A stretch of 7,670 bases of DNA from an uncultured bacterium. Its GTDB lineage: Bacteria > Bacillota > Clostridia > Lachnospirales > Anaerotignaceae. Shown here piece after piece: positions 1-7,288 of this stretch. The position numbers and the translations under genes were made by a program. The first letter of the stretch is position 1; each line of letters starts with the position of its first letter. The notes under the pieces are model-generated. The model did no database searches and was not told where the DNA came from. It saw nothing but the letters and a program-made list of their open reading frames with translations. The stretch spans positions 1 to 7,670 of the forward strand of contig CAJMNV010000095.1 of the NCBI GenBank assembly GCA_905214825.1. The letters are read 5' to 3'.

Positions 1-325
1 AGCCTGCTGTATCCAAACAGGTATGGATACCTGCTTTTTTACACAAAGCAAGTGGTTCTTGCAAAAATTCAGGTTGTAATAGAGGTTCTCCACCAGAAAA
101 AGTAACGCCGCCGTTTTTGCCGTAATAGGTACGAAAACGAGATAGTTTTTGTAGCAACGCATTAGGTGAAAGCTCCATTGCTTTTGGATTTTGTTTGGAC
201 CATGTGTCTGGATTATGGCAGTACCGGCAACGTAAGTGACACCCTTGCAAGAATACAACGGTGCGGATGCCAGGGCCATCTACCAATCCCATAGACTCTA
301 TGGAATGAATTAGTCCTTTCGTCAT
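1..325 (-). CDS. pflA: Pyruvate formate-lyase activating enzyme (partial, 3' end off the window)
   Basis: Radical-SAM enzyme that uses S-adenosylmethionine and a [4Fe-4S] cluster to install the glycyl radical on pyruvate formate-lyase, in the cytoplasm. I translated the minus strand: 108 complete codons from ATG at 325-323 are visible, out of roughly 245 residues usual for the family. The N-terminus has the family signature VDGPGIRTVVFLQGC (residues 15-29). The cluster ligands follow as CX3CX2C at C29, C33 and C36, then HNPDTW, and SGGEPLLQPEF at about residues 77-87 (the GGE SAM-binding motif). The start is fixed by an AAGGAGG ribosome-binding site (plus-strand 337-343), 11 bases upstream. 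No pflB lies upstream; if a partner exists it must be beyond the left edge or elsewhere. The gene sits directly behind a ZTP-type riboswitch. A related glycyl-radical-enzyme activase is the only realistic alternative. Confidence 0.93.
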   Translation of the reverse strand, partial: MTKGLIHSIESMGLVDGPGIRTVVFLQGCHLRCRYCHNPDTWSKQNPKAMELSPNALLQKLSRFRTYYGKNGGVTFSGGEPLLQPEFLQEPLALCKKAGIHTCLDTAG

Positions 326-348
326 GCAAAAATAAACCTCCTTCATAG

Positions 349-397
349 AAAAAAGAAAAGCCGACAATCTGAGCTTTTCTTGCCCAGACGGTCGGCT
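349..397 (-). terminator. Intrinsic terminator / expression platform of the riboswitch
   Basis: On the minus-strand RNA AGCCGAC (plus 391-397) pairs with GUCGGCU (plus 359-365). Inside it CUGGGC pairs with GCUCAG (one G-U) around an AAGAAAA loop. The 3' side runs into UUUUCUUUUUU (plus 349-359). This is a strong rho-independent terminator placed between the aptamer and the pflA ribosome-binding site. Its 5' arm uses the same bases as the aptamer's 3' block and pseudoknot strand (387-391), so aptamer folding and terminator folding should exclude each other. That predicts transcription read-through when ligand is bound (an ON switch), as known for this class. Confidence 0.88.
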
Positions 398-455
398 AAA
401 ATATATCATACTCCATGTGGTATACTCCACATTATCCGTCAGTCATATGATATAC
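381..455 (-). promoter_or_regulatory. ZTP (pfl-motif) riboswitch aptamer in the pflA leader
   Basis: Seen on the minus-strand RNA, 5' to 3': stem P1 (plus 447-455 with 401-409, nine pairs including one G-U); a junction carrying GACGG (plus 436-440); hairpin P2 AUGUGG/CCACAU (plus 427-432 with 415-420, six-base loop); then GGAGU. After a short U-rich linker comes GCCGACCGUCUGGGCA (plus 381-396). CCGUC in that block (plus 387-391) is the exact complement of GACGG in the junction and gives a five-pair pseudoknot. This layout and the CUGGGCA block match what I know of the ZTP/ZMP riboswitch class (Rfam RF01750), first named the pfl motif because it precedes pfl genes. It senses AICAR phosphates, which accumulate when 10-formyl-tetrahydrofolate is short, and turns on one-carbon and formate genes. 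The position in front of pflA fits. No covariance search was run. Confidence 0.87.
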
Positions 456-457
456 TA

Positions 458-487
458 TATATAACATACGGCTGTACAATTTGTCAA
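458..487 (-). promoter_or_regulatory. Probable sigma-A promoter for the riboswitch-pflA transcript
   Basis: The minus strand has an exact TTGACA -35 box (plus 482-487). A TATATA -10 candidate follows after an 18-base spacer (plus 458-463); TTATAT at 17 bases is an alternative. Transcription would begin near 451-453, at the very 5' edge of riboswitch stem P1, so P1 may be seven rather than nine pairs in vivo. The -10 match is imperfect and the surroundings are A+T-rich. Confidence 0.55.
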
Positions 488-511
488 TGGTAATATTTTA
501 AATATGGGGAT

Positions 512-873
512 ATGGATTATCAGAAAAAAATAAATAAAAAAAGTAGACTTATTACAAAATGTCTTATCATTGTAGCAATCGCTTTGGGTGTTGGATGAAC
601 AAGGACAAGTCATAGGCACAAAACACAAGAAGAAGTGATGCTAAAGGACAAAAAATTAAAATAATGGAAAAACCAATACACTTAGCAGCATGGAAGACAA
701 TAGGTGAAAATCATACACCAATGGTATTCTCTGAATGATTTGCAGCGGTGCAACAAAATGCAGTAGATGGTCAGGAAAACCCATTTAAGGATATTATAAA
801 TAAAGCAATGGAAGAAGTTACTGAATATCAGTTGAAATTGTCTGTATGTGTTACATTTGTTTGGTATAAATGA
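512..873 (+). pseudogene. Decayed TRAP-transporter substrate-binding protein (DctP family)
   Basis: Two pieces in different frames. The first (512-598) reads MDYQKKINKKSRLITKC followed by a hydrophobic run, like a lipoprotein or signal peptide, and stops at TGA 596-598. The second, from about 637, reads AKGQKIKIMEKPIHLAAWK, then TIGENHTPMVFSE, a TGA stop at 736-738, then FAAVQQNAVDGQENPF and an EVTEY segment, ending at TGA 871-873. The second piece follows the well-conserved DctP core (LKG.KIRV, then A.G..PTPM.FSE, then ALQQG.VDGQENP). Intact family members have about 330 residues and a periplasm-facing lipoprotein form; this remnant keeps about a third, with the middle and the C-terminus missing. 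No dctQ or dctM follows. The family call rests on the second piece; joining the first piece to it is an inference. Confidence 0.75.
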
Positions 874-1513
874 AAAGGGACTGCAATGTGATACAAGCTA
901 TCATAAAAATAGTACAACTCAGCCAGATGGTTAGTTTGTAAGTTTATTTGATAAAAATTGAAACTATGAGAGAAGTACTGATACAATCAAAATATACAAA
1001 TCATTTTAAAAATGGAAAAAAATATATTTTTATGACTGCGAAGAGATGTTTTACAGATAATCTATATTTATGAATGTGTACAATGCTTTTTACAAAAGAA
1101 GTTGTTTTTCTTTGTTCCAAATTTATAATTATTGTTTTATTGAATCAATAAATACAATCATATTTTTGTATATTTATAACATATATATTCTATTTTTTCG
1201 TATAATTATATTTGCAATTTATCTTGACTTTACAATTTTTGGGTGTTATCATGATTAAAATGTATCTGTGGTATATTTTTGTGCAATACTGATAAAAAAT
1301 ATATCAAGCATAGGAGGTAAATAGCAAAATATATACAAATAAATGATAAGTAAAAGAACGTAAAATAATTTTTCAAACCGTAAATTTAGAAAAATGAGGT
1401 ATGGACAATCTATCTGTAATGCACAAGGAATTTTTAGCAATTTTATATAAAATCCATTCTTCATACAAATGATATAATAATATAATAATAATATAAAAAA
1501 TGAGGTGTTAAAT
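874..1513. other. A+T-rich region without a convincing gene
   Basis: Short open stretches occur on both strands, but they look like low-complexity chance frames (F, Y, I, K and N rich) or decay debris following the DctP remnant. A good Shine-Dalgarno-like AGGAGGT at about 1312-1318 has no start codon at a workable distance. A 23-codon frame at 1401-1472 (MDNLSVMHKEFLAILYK at its start) has no ribosome-binding site of its own. Near the right end TATAAT occurs at 1473-1478 and 1481-1486 in a run of ATA repeats. Either could be the -10 box for the downstream hydrolase operon, but no good -35 box pairs with them. Confidence 0.5.
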
Positions 1514-2680
1514 ATGATTTTACAAGACATTGCACAAAGATATAACGACTATCTCATTGAGAAGCGGCGTTATTTCCACATGCACCCAGAAGTGAGTACA
1601 AAAGAGTACAACACAAGCAAAATTGTGAAAGAGGAATTAGATAAGTATGGTATTTCATGGCGTCCATGTGGAATGGAAACGGGTATTTTGGCAACCATAA
1701 AAGGAAAGCATCCAGGAAAAACGATTTTACTTCGTGGCGATATGGATGCTTTAACTGTACAAGAAACCACAGGGGCCCCCTATGCAAGTATCAATGATGG
1801 TGTTATGCATGCTTGTGGTCACGATTGTCATACGGCAATGTTGCTGACTGCGGCCAGACTTTTGAATGATATGAAAGATGATTTATGCGGAACAGTACAG
1901 TTGGCATTTCAACCAGCCGAAGAAGTCGCCAAAGGTGCAAGAGCAATGATGGATCAGGGTGTATTGGAAGGTGTAGATGCTTGTTTTGCAATTCACGTTT
2001 GGGGTACAATTGATGCAGGGAAAATTTCTTTGGAAGCAGGTCCCAGAATGGCTTCTGCTGACCAATTTAGTATTAAAATTAAGGGAAAAGGTGCACATGG
2101 TGCAGAGCCAGATGATGGTATAGATGCAGTTGTGACTGCGGCAGCTATGATTAACAATCTGCAATCTATTGTAAGCAGAGAAATTGCACCTATGTCACCC
2201 GCAGTTGTGACCATTGGTACAATTCATGGTGGCACTCGTTTTAATGTGGTTGCGGAAGACTGTGAATTGACAGGGACTACACGCTGTTTTGATGCAAAAG
2301 TATGGGACCAGTTTGAAAATCGTATGCGTCGTATTGTAGAAAGCACAGCACAGACATATCGTGCAAGTGCAGAACTGATATATGAACGCATTTGTCCACC
2401 TGTCATCAATGATGCAGAATTTGTGGCATTGGCACAAAAATCAGCAAAAAAAATTATGGGGGAAAATTGCCTTTCCAGCAAGCCAGCTACCACAGGGGCA
2501 GAAGATTTTTCTCTTTTTGTGCGTGAGGTACCGGGAGCTATTGCGATGTTGGGTATCGGCAACGAAGCCTGTGGGGCGGTTTGGCCAAACCATTCGGGTA
2601 ATTTTTGTGTAGATGAGTCACAACTTTTGAAAGGTGCTATGATATATGCACAAGTGGCATTGGATTTTAATGCACAATAA
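1514..2680 (+). CDS. M20D-family amidohydrolase (N-acyl amino acid / hippurate hydrolase type), first copy
   Basis: Metal-dependent cytoplasmic hydrolase of the M20 peptidase family, subfamily D, whose members split N-acyl amino acids, hippurate, indole-acetyl amino acids or N-acetyl-diaminopimelate. Length is 388 residues, normal for the family. Visible motifs: HMHPE (22-26), LRGDMDAL (73-80), MHACGHDCH (98-106), FQPAEE (132-137), HVWG (161-164), GAHGAEP (193-199) in the lid domain, GTIHGGTRFNVV (235-246) and TTGAEDFSLF (326-335). The expected metal ligands are all present: C101, H103, E137, H161 and H360. I start at ATG 1514 because GAGG (1502-1505) lies eight bases upstream; the GTG at 1505 would overlap that site. 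No signal peptide is seen. It is followed after 202 bases by a transporter and then a second M20D gene, which suggests a transport-and-cleavage unit. The exact substrate cannot be read from the sequence. Confidence 0.92.
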   Translation: MILQDIAQRYNDYLIEKRRYFHMHPEVSTKEYNTSKIVKEELDKYGISWRPCGMETGILATIKGKHPGKTILLRGDMDALTVQETTGAPYASINDGVMHACGHDCHTAMLLTAARLLNDMKDDLCGTVQLAFQPAEEVAKGARAMMDQGVLEGVDACFAIHVWGTIDAGKISLEAGPRMASADQFSIKIKGKGAHGAEPDDGIDAVVTAAAMINNLQSIVSREIAPMSPAVVTIGTIHGGTRFNVVAEDCELTGTTRCFDAKVWDQFENRMRRIVESTAQTYRASAELIYERICPPVINDAEFVALAQKSAKKIMGENCLSSKPATTGAEDFSLFVREVPGAIAMLGIGNEACGAVWPNHSGNFCVDESQLLKGAMIYAQVALDFNAQ

Positions 2681-2882
2681 TTTTTTATGAATGACATTTT
2701 TTGTTATGTTTTTATAACTTACATAAAATGATTTGATGCAGAAGAGGAGGTACGAATAAACAAGTAAAAACGATATACTGATTTTACAATTTTATAGTCA
2801 GAACAATAGCTTCTACAACCATTTTACAGCTTATTTGGTATATCGAATGTGATGATTGTATGAGAAAGGGGAATAAAGAACG
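2681..2882 (+). other. Intergenic spacer with an orphan ribosome-binding site
   Basis: This spacer is long for the inside of an operon. It holds a near-perfect Shine-Dalgarno AGGAGGT at 2745-2751 with no ATG, GTG or TTG opening a usable frame just after it; the frame ATA AAC AAG stops at once. No terminator hairpin is visible, only a weak five-pair A+T hairpin at 2703-2718. It may be the scar of a lost small gene, or a chance match. Confidence 0.35.
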
Positions 2883-4100
2883 ATGTATAATTTTGCGTTA
2901 GCATTTTTTATTTGTGCTGCGGCATATATTATCGGTGAAGTTGTTTCGACTTTAACGAAGGCTTGGGTTCCTTCTGTGTTTGTAACAGCGATTATTATGC
3001 TTGTGGGGTACTGGACATTTGTACCAACAAATGTGGTGACAGATGCCACATTGCTGCCATTTGGTAGTACACTGGGTCTGTATTTGATTATTACCCACAT
3101 GGGTACAGTAATTAGTATCAAGCAGTTGTTGGAACAGTGGAAAACCATTGTGGCATGTTTGGTAGGGCTTGCAGGTATGACGGTATTTGCTTTATTGCTT
3201 TGTCCTTTGCTTATGGATCGTACATATGTGATTGCAGGATTACCTCCTCTGACAGGTGGTATTGTGGCAGCAACAACAATGATGGATGCAGCACAAGCAC
3301 AAGGTTTGAAAGAAGCAGCAATATTTGCAATTACCATGTATTGTGTACAAGGTTTTGCAGGTTATCCATTGACCGCTGTTTGTTTGCAGTTAGAGGGCAA
3401 AAAATTACTCAAACAATTCAAACCAAATGCAAAAAATGACGCATCTGCGGAAAGTGGTGCAATAGATACTGTCAATGGCAATTTGGTTGGTAGTGATACA
3501 AAAACAAAAAAATTATTGCCTGAAATGTCTCCAAAATGGAATACAACTGTTATGATGTTGGCAAAATTAGGTTTGGTGGCATTTTGTGCAACAGTATTGG
3601 GAAGTGTTTCTTTCCCTGTTGTTGGCAAAATTAGTGGTGCAATTTGGGCTTTGCTTTTGGGTATTATTTTCACAACCATTGGTTTCTTGGATGAAAACAG
3701 TTTGAATAAAAGTAATTCTTACGGTATCGTTATGTTTGCATTGATGATGTATATCTTTGATGGTTTGAAAGATTGTACACCAGAAATGCTTATGAACATG
3801 ATTGTTCCAATGATTATTTTGATTGTAATTGGTGTTGCAGGTATGGCAATATTCTGTTTTATCATTGCCAAAGTACTCAAACGTTCTTTCTGTATGTGTT
3901 TTGCCACAGCATTGACTGCATTGTATGGCTTCCCTCCAAATGCAGTTATTACTGAAAATACTTGTAATGCATTGGCAAAAACACCAGAAGAAAAAGCATA
4001 TCTTATGGACCATATGTTCCCTCCTATGATTGTAGGTGGCTTTACAACTGTAACCATTACATCTGTTTTGATTGCTGGGGCATTTGCTACTATGCTGTAA
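2883..4100 (+). CDS. Multi-pass membrane transporter, family not assigned
   Basis: A 405-residue, strongly hydrophobic protein with roughly 10 to 12 membrane segments and no signal peptide. A hydrophilic loop at about 171-218, rich in K, N, D and S, splits it into two halves. Each half carries a similar re-entrant-type motif: GLPPLTGGIVAATTMMDAA (119-137), followed by an EAAIF helix, and YGFPPNAVITENTCNA (348-363), followed by PEEKAYL. Paired Gly/Pro-rich loops in two halves are typical of secondary carriers with inverted repeats, such as the GltS and citrate-type sodium symporters. I use that as an analogy, not as a family call. ATG 2883 follows AAAGGGG (2865-2871). The gene lies between two M20D amidohydrolases, 42 bases before the second, so it most likely moves their substrate or product. 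I do not recognise a named gene. Confidence 0.8.
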   Translation: MYNFALAFFICAAAYIIGEVVSTLTKAWVPSVFVTAIIMLVGYWTFVPTNVVTDATLLPFGSTLGLYLIITHMGTVISIKQLLEQWKTIVACLVGLAGMTVFALLLCPLLMDRTYVIAGLPPLTGGIVAATTMMDAAQAQGLKEAAIFAITMYCVQGFAGYPLTAVCLQLEGKKLLKQFKPNAKNDASAESGAIDTVNGNLVGSDTKTKKLLPEMSPKWNTTVMMLAKLGLVAFCATVLGSVSFPVVGKISGAIWALLLGIIFTTIGFLDENSLNKSNSYGIVMFALMMYIFDGLKDCTPEMLMNMIVPMIILIVIGVAGMAIFCFIIAKVLKRSFCMCFATALTALYGFPPNAVITENTCNALAKTPEEKAYLMDHMFPPMIVGGFTTVTITSVLIAGAFATML

Positions 4101-4142
4101 TGCATGAAATAAAAAATATGAAAATAGAAAAGAGGTTGTCAC

Positions 4143-5336
4143 ATGAATTATAAAGATTTGGCAAGCAAAACACAGGATTATACTGTTGAACAACGTAGAT
4201 GGTTTCATCGCTATCCAGAATTAAGTTTGCAAGAAGTGAAAACAACAGAACATATTGAAAGCGAATTGCGTAAAATGGGTTATGAAGAAATCCAACGTTT
4301 TGAAAATCATACAGGACTTTGTGCAATGCTTTATGGTGGGAAAGCAGAGGCTGGTTGTCGTACAGTCGCATTGCGTGCAGATATTGATGCTTTGCCTGTA
4401 TTAGAAAAAACAGGATTGCCTTTTGCAAGTGAAAATGAAGGGGTTATGCATGCTTGCGGACATGATAACCATATGGCAATGCTTTTGGGGGCAGCAAAAA
4501 TGCTGATAGAAACAAAAGATGAGCTCAAAGGTAATGTAAAATTGATTTTCCAAGCAGCAGAAGAAACTGGTTGTGGTGCAGAATATTATGTAGAAGCTGG
4601 TATTTTGGATGGTGTAGATGCGATATTTGGACAGCATGTATGGGCAACTTTGGACGAGCCTTACTTAAATGTACAACCAGGCCCTCGTATGGCAAGTATG
4701 GATTGTTTTACAATTGAAGTAAATGGTGTTTCTGCACATGCGACACAGCCACATATGGGTATTGATGCATTGTTGGCAGCATGTGCGATTGTAAATAATA
4801 TTCAATCTTTTATTTCCAGAAATAATGACCCACTCAATCCTTTGATTGTATCTATTGGTGAAATGCATGCGGGACAACGCCACAATATCATTGCAAACCA
4901 TGCAACACTTTCTGGTACAACCAGAACATTTGATTCTGCATTCCGTCAAAAAATAGAAGATGGTTTGCGTCGTATTACAGAAAATACTGCAAAAGCATTT
5001 GGGGCAGAAGCTACATTGAAATATGAAAGATTTGCAAACGCTTTAATCAATGATGATGCGGAATTGAATCAAATTGCACATGATGCAGCTGTGAAACTGT
5101 ATGGTGAAGATTGTTTGAAAGAATTGCCAAAAATGATGGGTAGTGAAGACTTCTCTTTTTATTCAGAAAAAATCCCTGCTATTTTTGGATATGTGGGTAC
5201 TCGTAATGAAGAATTGGGTATGACAGTGGGTAATCACAACGACCATTATACACTGAATGAACCAGTTCTGGAACGTGGTGCTGCATTGTATGCACAATTT
5301 GCTTATGATTTTTTGGCAGCAGGCAAAAAAGCCTGA
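4143..5336 (+). CDS. M20D-family amidohydrolase, second copy
   Basis: A paralogue of the hydrolase at 1514-2680, with the same predicted chemistry (metal-dependent cleavage of an amide bond to an amino acid) and 397 residues. Motifs: FHRYPE (21-26), LRADIDALP (77-85), GVMHACGHDNH (100-110), FQAAEE (136-141), HVWA (165-168), GPRMAS (180-185, also present in the first copy), SAHATQPH (197-204), GEMHAGQRHNII (239-250) and GSEDFSFY (333-340). Metal ligands are C105, H107, E141, H165 and most likely H365 in NHNDH. It differs from the first copy at several substrate-side positions: HNIIANH in place of RFNVVAE, and NHNDHY in place of NHSGNF. The two are therefore diverged paralogues rather than a recent duplication and may have different acyl or amino-acid preferences. 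ATG 4143 has GAGG at 4132-4135, seven bases upstream. It is the last gene before the terminator at 5422. Confidence 0.92.
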   Translation: MNYKDLASKTQDYTVEQRRWFHRYPELSLQEVKTTEHIESELRKMGYEEIQRFENHTGLCAMLYGGKAEAGCRTVALRADIDALPVLEKTGLPFASENEGVMHACGHDNHMAMLLGAAKMLIETKDELKGNVKLIFQAAEETGCGAEYYVEAGILDGVDAIFGQHVWATLDEPYLNVQPGPRMASMDCFTIEVNGVSAHATQPHMGIDALLAACAIVNNIQSFISRNNDPLNPLIVSIGEMHAGQRHNIIANHATLSGTTRTFDSAFRQKIEDGLRRITENTAKAFGAEATLKYERFANALINDDAELNQIAHDAAVKLYGEDCLKELPKMMGSEDFSFYSEKIPAIFGYVGTRNEELGMTVGNHNDHYTLNEPVLERGAALYAQFAYDFLAAGKKA

Positions 5337-5421
5337 TGTACAAGTGTAAATGTAATTTTTCGTTGTATGATGTGATGAAATGATTATGTTGTGGAAGATG
5401 TGTTTTTTCCTCTAAAGTATT

Positions 5422-5456
5422 AGGTGACAATCCGTTGTGTGGATTGTCACCTTTTT
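5422..5456 (+). terminator. Rho-independent terminator closing the M20D-transporter operon
   Basis: A perfect 12-pair stem AGGTGACAATCC (5422-5433) with GGATTGTCACCT (5441-5452) encloses a seven-base loop and is followed by a T run (TTTTTGATTTTT). It lies 85 bases after the second hydrolase stop codon. It separates this operon from brnQ. Confidence 0.93.
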
Positions 5457-5780
5457 GATTTTTATGGCAAAGTGAAAAGAATTCTACATACAATACCATT
5501 AGTTATTTTTATATTTTCTTTGGTTAGTTATCATATGACAAATAAATACTTATTATAAAAATAAAAAAATTTTTACAAAAATATTGAAAAAATAAAAAAA
5601 ATATTATACAATATAATAAAAATGCATTATGCATTATTGATAATAAAAGGTGTATCCAAATGAAGTTTGAAAATATGATTTAGAAAAATATATATGTGGC
5701 ATTTTATATATTAGATGGTGTTGTGTAACACTTTGCAAATGTTAGAAAGGAGTGAGTGTAAAAGAAAGTTGAGGGGATAG
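5457..5780. other. A+T-rich intergenic region upstream of brnQ
   Basis: No gene is recognised. The stretch 5541-5640 is almost pure A and T and contains a tandem ATGCATT-type repeat (ATGCATTATGCATTAT, 5622-5637). TATAAT occurs at 5612-5617 but has no -35 box at proper spacing. TTGAAA (5667-5672) with an A+T hexamer 17 to 18 bases downstream is a weak promoter candidate for brnQ. AAAGGAG at 5746-5752 resembles a ribosome-binding site, but the frames after it close quickly. Confidence 0.4.
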
Positions 5781-5921
5781 AGAGGAAGTGCCATATGTTT
5801 TGGTTATGTTGATGAAGTTTTTGGAACAGATATTTTGGAAAAACTTTTTGTGAATATGGTGCCTCCGAAAAGCAAAACAATAGATATGTTGCGGATAGAA
5901 TGTAGAAGGGAGAATGTGTAA
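5781..5921 (+). pseudogene. Possible 3' remnant of an unidentified gene overlapping brnQ
   Basis: After TAG 5778-5780 there is an open stretch of 46 codons. It contains FGYVDEVFGTDILEKLF followed by VNMVPPKSKTIDMLRIEC and ends at TAA 5919-5921. The residue mix looks more protein-like than the surrounding A+T-rich frames, and TAATG joins its stop to the brnQ ATG, as in translational coupling. There is no ATG, GTG or TTG start with a ribosome-binding site at its beginning, and the frame is closed just upstream. It therefore reads as the tail of a broken gene or a chance frame. I do not recognise the family. Confidence 0.3.
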
Positions 5922-7201
5922 TGAATAAGATTAAGGGCAAGGATATCTTGGCAGTTGGTTTAACGATGTTTGCAATATTCTTTGGTGCGGGTAACTTGAT
6001 ATTTCCGCCGTACTTAGGAAGAATTACTGGTAGTGAATGGTTTCTTGGTTTCTTCTTTTTCTTTATTGTAGACGTTGGTGTTTCTATGCTTGCAATTTTT
6101 GCAACAATTCGAAGCCAAGATCTTTCCATGACTGGTGTTCCGAGCAGACTGGGGAAAAAAGCAGCAACGATAGTTGCAATTATTATTGCGACATGTTTAG
6201 CCCCTTGTCTTGCTGTACCAAGAACGGCAGCCACAACGTTTGAGATGGGTTGGGCACAAATGTTTCCGAGTTTGAGTATTTGGGTTTTTAGTTTTATTTT
6301 CTTTGCAGTGGTTTGTTTTTTAACAATTCGTCCTTCTAAGGTTGTTGATATTGTAGGTAACTATCTGACACCGATATTGGTATTATGTATTTTGATATTA
6401 TTGATACTTGGTATTGTAGACCCGATTGGCCCTATTGCACTGACTTCTCAGGTAGAAACAATCAAAGAAGGTATTATCAATGGGTATCAGACAATGGACC
6501 CTCTGGGGATTGGGTTGGTAATTGTTGCTATTATGGGAGCAATTACAGAAAAAGGATATACAACACAAGAAATGCAAGCAAGCCTTTTGACAAAAGCAGC
6601 AATCATTGCGGGTGTCTTGTTATTTATTATATATGGCGGATTAAGTTATTTGGGTGCAACTGTTTCTAATGGCGGATTTGAGGATTACAATCAGGCTGCT
6701 TTGGTTGTTGCATTGACACAGGAGCTGATGGGAACATGGGGCGTTGTCATGTTATCTGTGATTGTATTGTTTGCCTGCCTGACAACAGCAATCGGTCTGA
6801 CTTCTGGATTTGCTGGCACATTAGAAAAGCTGACAGGTGGAAAATGTAAATATAAAGTAACTGTCATTGTGATGTCTATTTTCTCTTTTGTGGTTTCCAA
6901 TGCAGGGATTTCTACAATTATCAGTGTTTCTGCACCGATTTTATCTGTGGTATTCCCTTGCTTTATTACCATGACAGTATTGATGTTCTTTGGAAAATAT
7001 ATCAAAAATGATAATGTGATTCGTTTTGCAACAGCATTTGCTTTTGTAATTAGTTTGTCTGAGGTATTGACAAGTTTGGGTATTCCGCTTACTTATACAA
7101 AAATATTGCCACTTGCACAATATCAGTGTGCATGGATTGTACCAGCGATTGTTGGTGGTATTATTGGATATTTTATCCCATCAAATTCTTTGAAAAAATA
7201 A
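5921..7201 (+). CDS. brnQ: Branched-chain amino acid:cation symporter BrnQ (LIVCS family)
   Basis: Inner-membrane secondary carrier that imports leucine, isoleucine or valine with Na+ or H+. It has 426 residues, the usual length, and about 12 hydrophobic segments over its whole length. The diagnostic N-terminal motif FFGAGNLIFPPYLG is at residues 20-33. Other family-like stretches are APCLAVPRTAATTFEMG (about 94-110), ITEKGYTTQEMQASLL (about 208-223), ACLTTAIGLTSGFAGTLEKL (about 286-305) and FVVSNAGIS (about 324-332). ATG 5921 is preceded by GAAGGGA (5905-5911), nine bases upstream, and overlaps the stop of the small remnant before it. The next gene is the 2-oxoacid oxidoreductase subunit iorA, which fits import followed by oxidation of amino-acid carbon. 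Actual substrate preference within the hydrophobic amino acids cannot be read here. Confidence 0.95.
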   Translation: MNKIKGKDILAVGLTMFAIFFGAGNLIFPPYLGRITGSEWFLGFFFFFIVDVGVSMLAIFATIRSQDLSMTGVPSRLGKKAATIVAIIIATCLAPCLAVPRTAATTFEMGWAQMFPSLSIWVFSFIFFAVVCFLTIRPSKVVDIVGNYLTPILVLCILILLILGIVDPIGPIALTSQVETIKEGIINGYQTMDPLGIGLVIVAIMGAITEKGYTTQEMQASLLTKAAIIAGVLLFIIYGGLSYLGATVSNGGFEDYNQAALVVALTQELMGTWGVVMLSVIVLFACLTTAIGLTSGFAGTLEKLTGGKCKYKVTVIVMSIFSFVVSNAGISTIISVSAPILSVVFPCFITMTVLMFFGKYIKNDNVIRFATAFAFVISLSEVLTSLGIPLTYTKILPLAQYQCAWIVPAIVGGIIGYFIPSNSLKK

Positions 7202-7288
7202 CCAATTAGAACATATATAATGAAGATAGCAACAATCAATAAAGTAATATAATATGATAAATAAGTAAAAAAGATAAGGAGGAAAGTT

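Noticed and set aside
353..381. Alternative hairpin AAGAAAAGC / GCTTTTCTT read as a separate regulatory stem
   Set aside because: It is A+T-rich and weaker than the terminator it overlaps; its arms are explained by the terminator loop and the U-tract.
1070..1258. A 62-codon plus-strand open frame of hydrophobic residues
   Set aside because: Its F/Y/I-rich composition is what A+T-rich noncoding DNA gives, it has no ribosome-binding site, and it follows decayed sequence.
1255..1530. A 91-codon minus-strand open frame rich in F, I, L and Y
   Set aside because: It has no ribosome-binding site, lies in very A+T-rich DNA, overlaps the start of the hydrolase gene and has chance-like composition.
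2224..2697. Long minus-strand open frames opposite the hydrolase and transporter genes
   Set aside because: They are antisense shadows of strongly supported plus-strand genes and contain no recognisable domain.
5622..5637. ATGCATTATGCATTAT tandem repeat as a possible operator or CRISPR-like repeat
   Set aside because: Only two short copies in low-complexity A+T sequence; there is no spacer structure and no wider symmetry.
7190..7253. Promoter-like TTGAAA/TATATA and TATAAT (7248-7253) between brnQ and iorA
   Set aside because: The matches are partial or lack a -35 partner in A+T-rich DNA; not strong enough for a separate feature.
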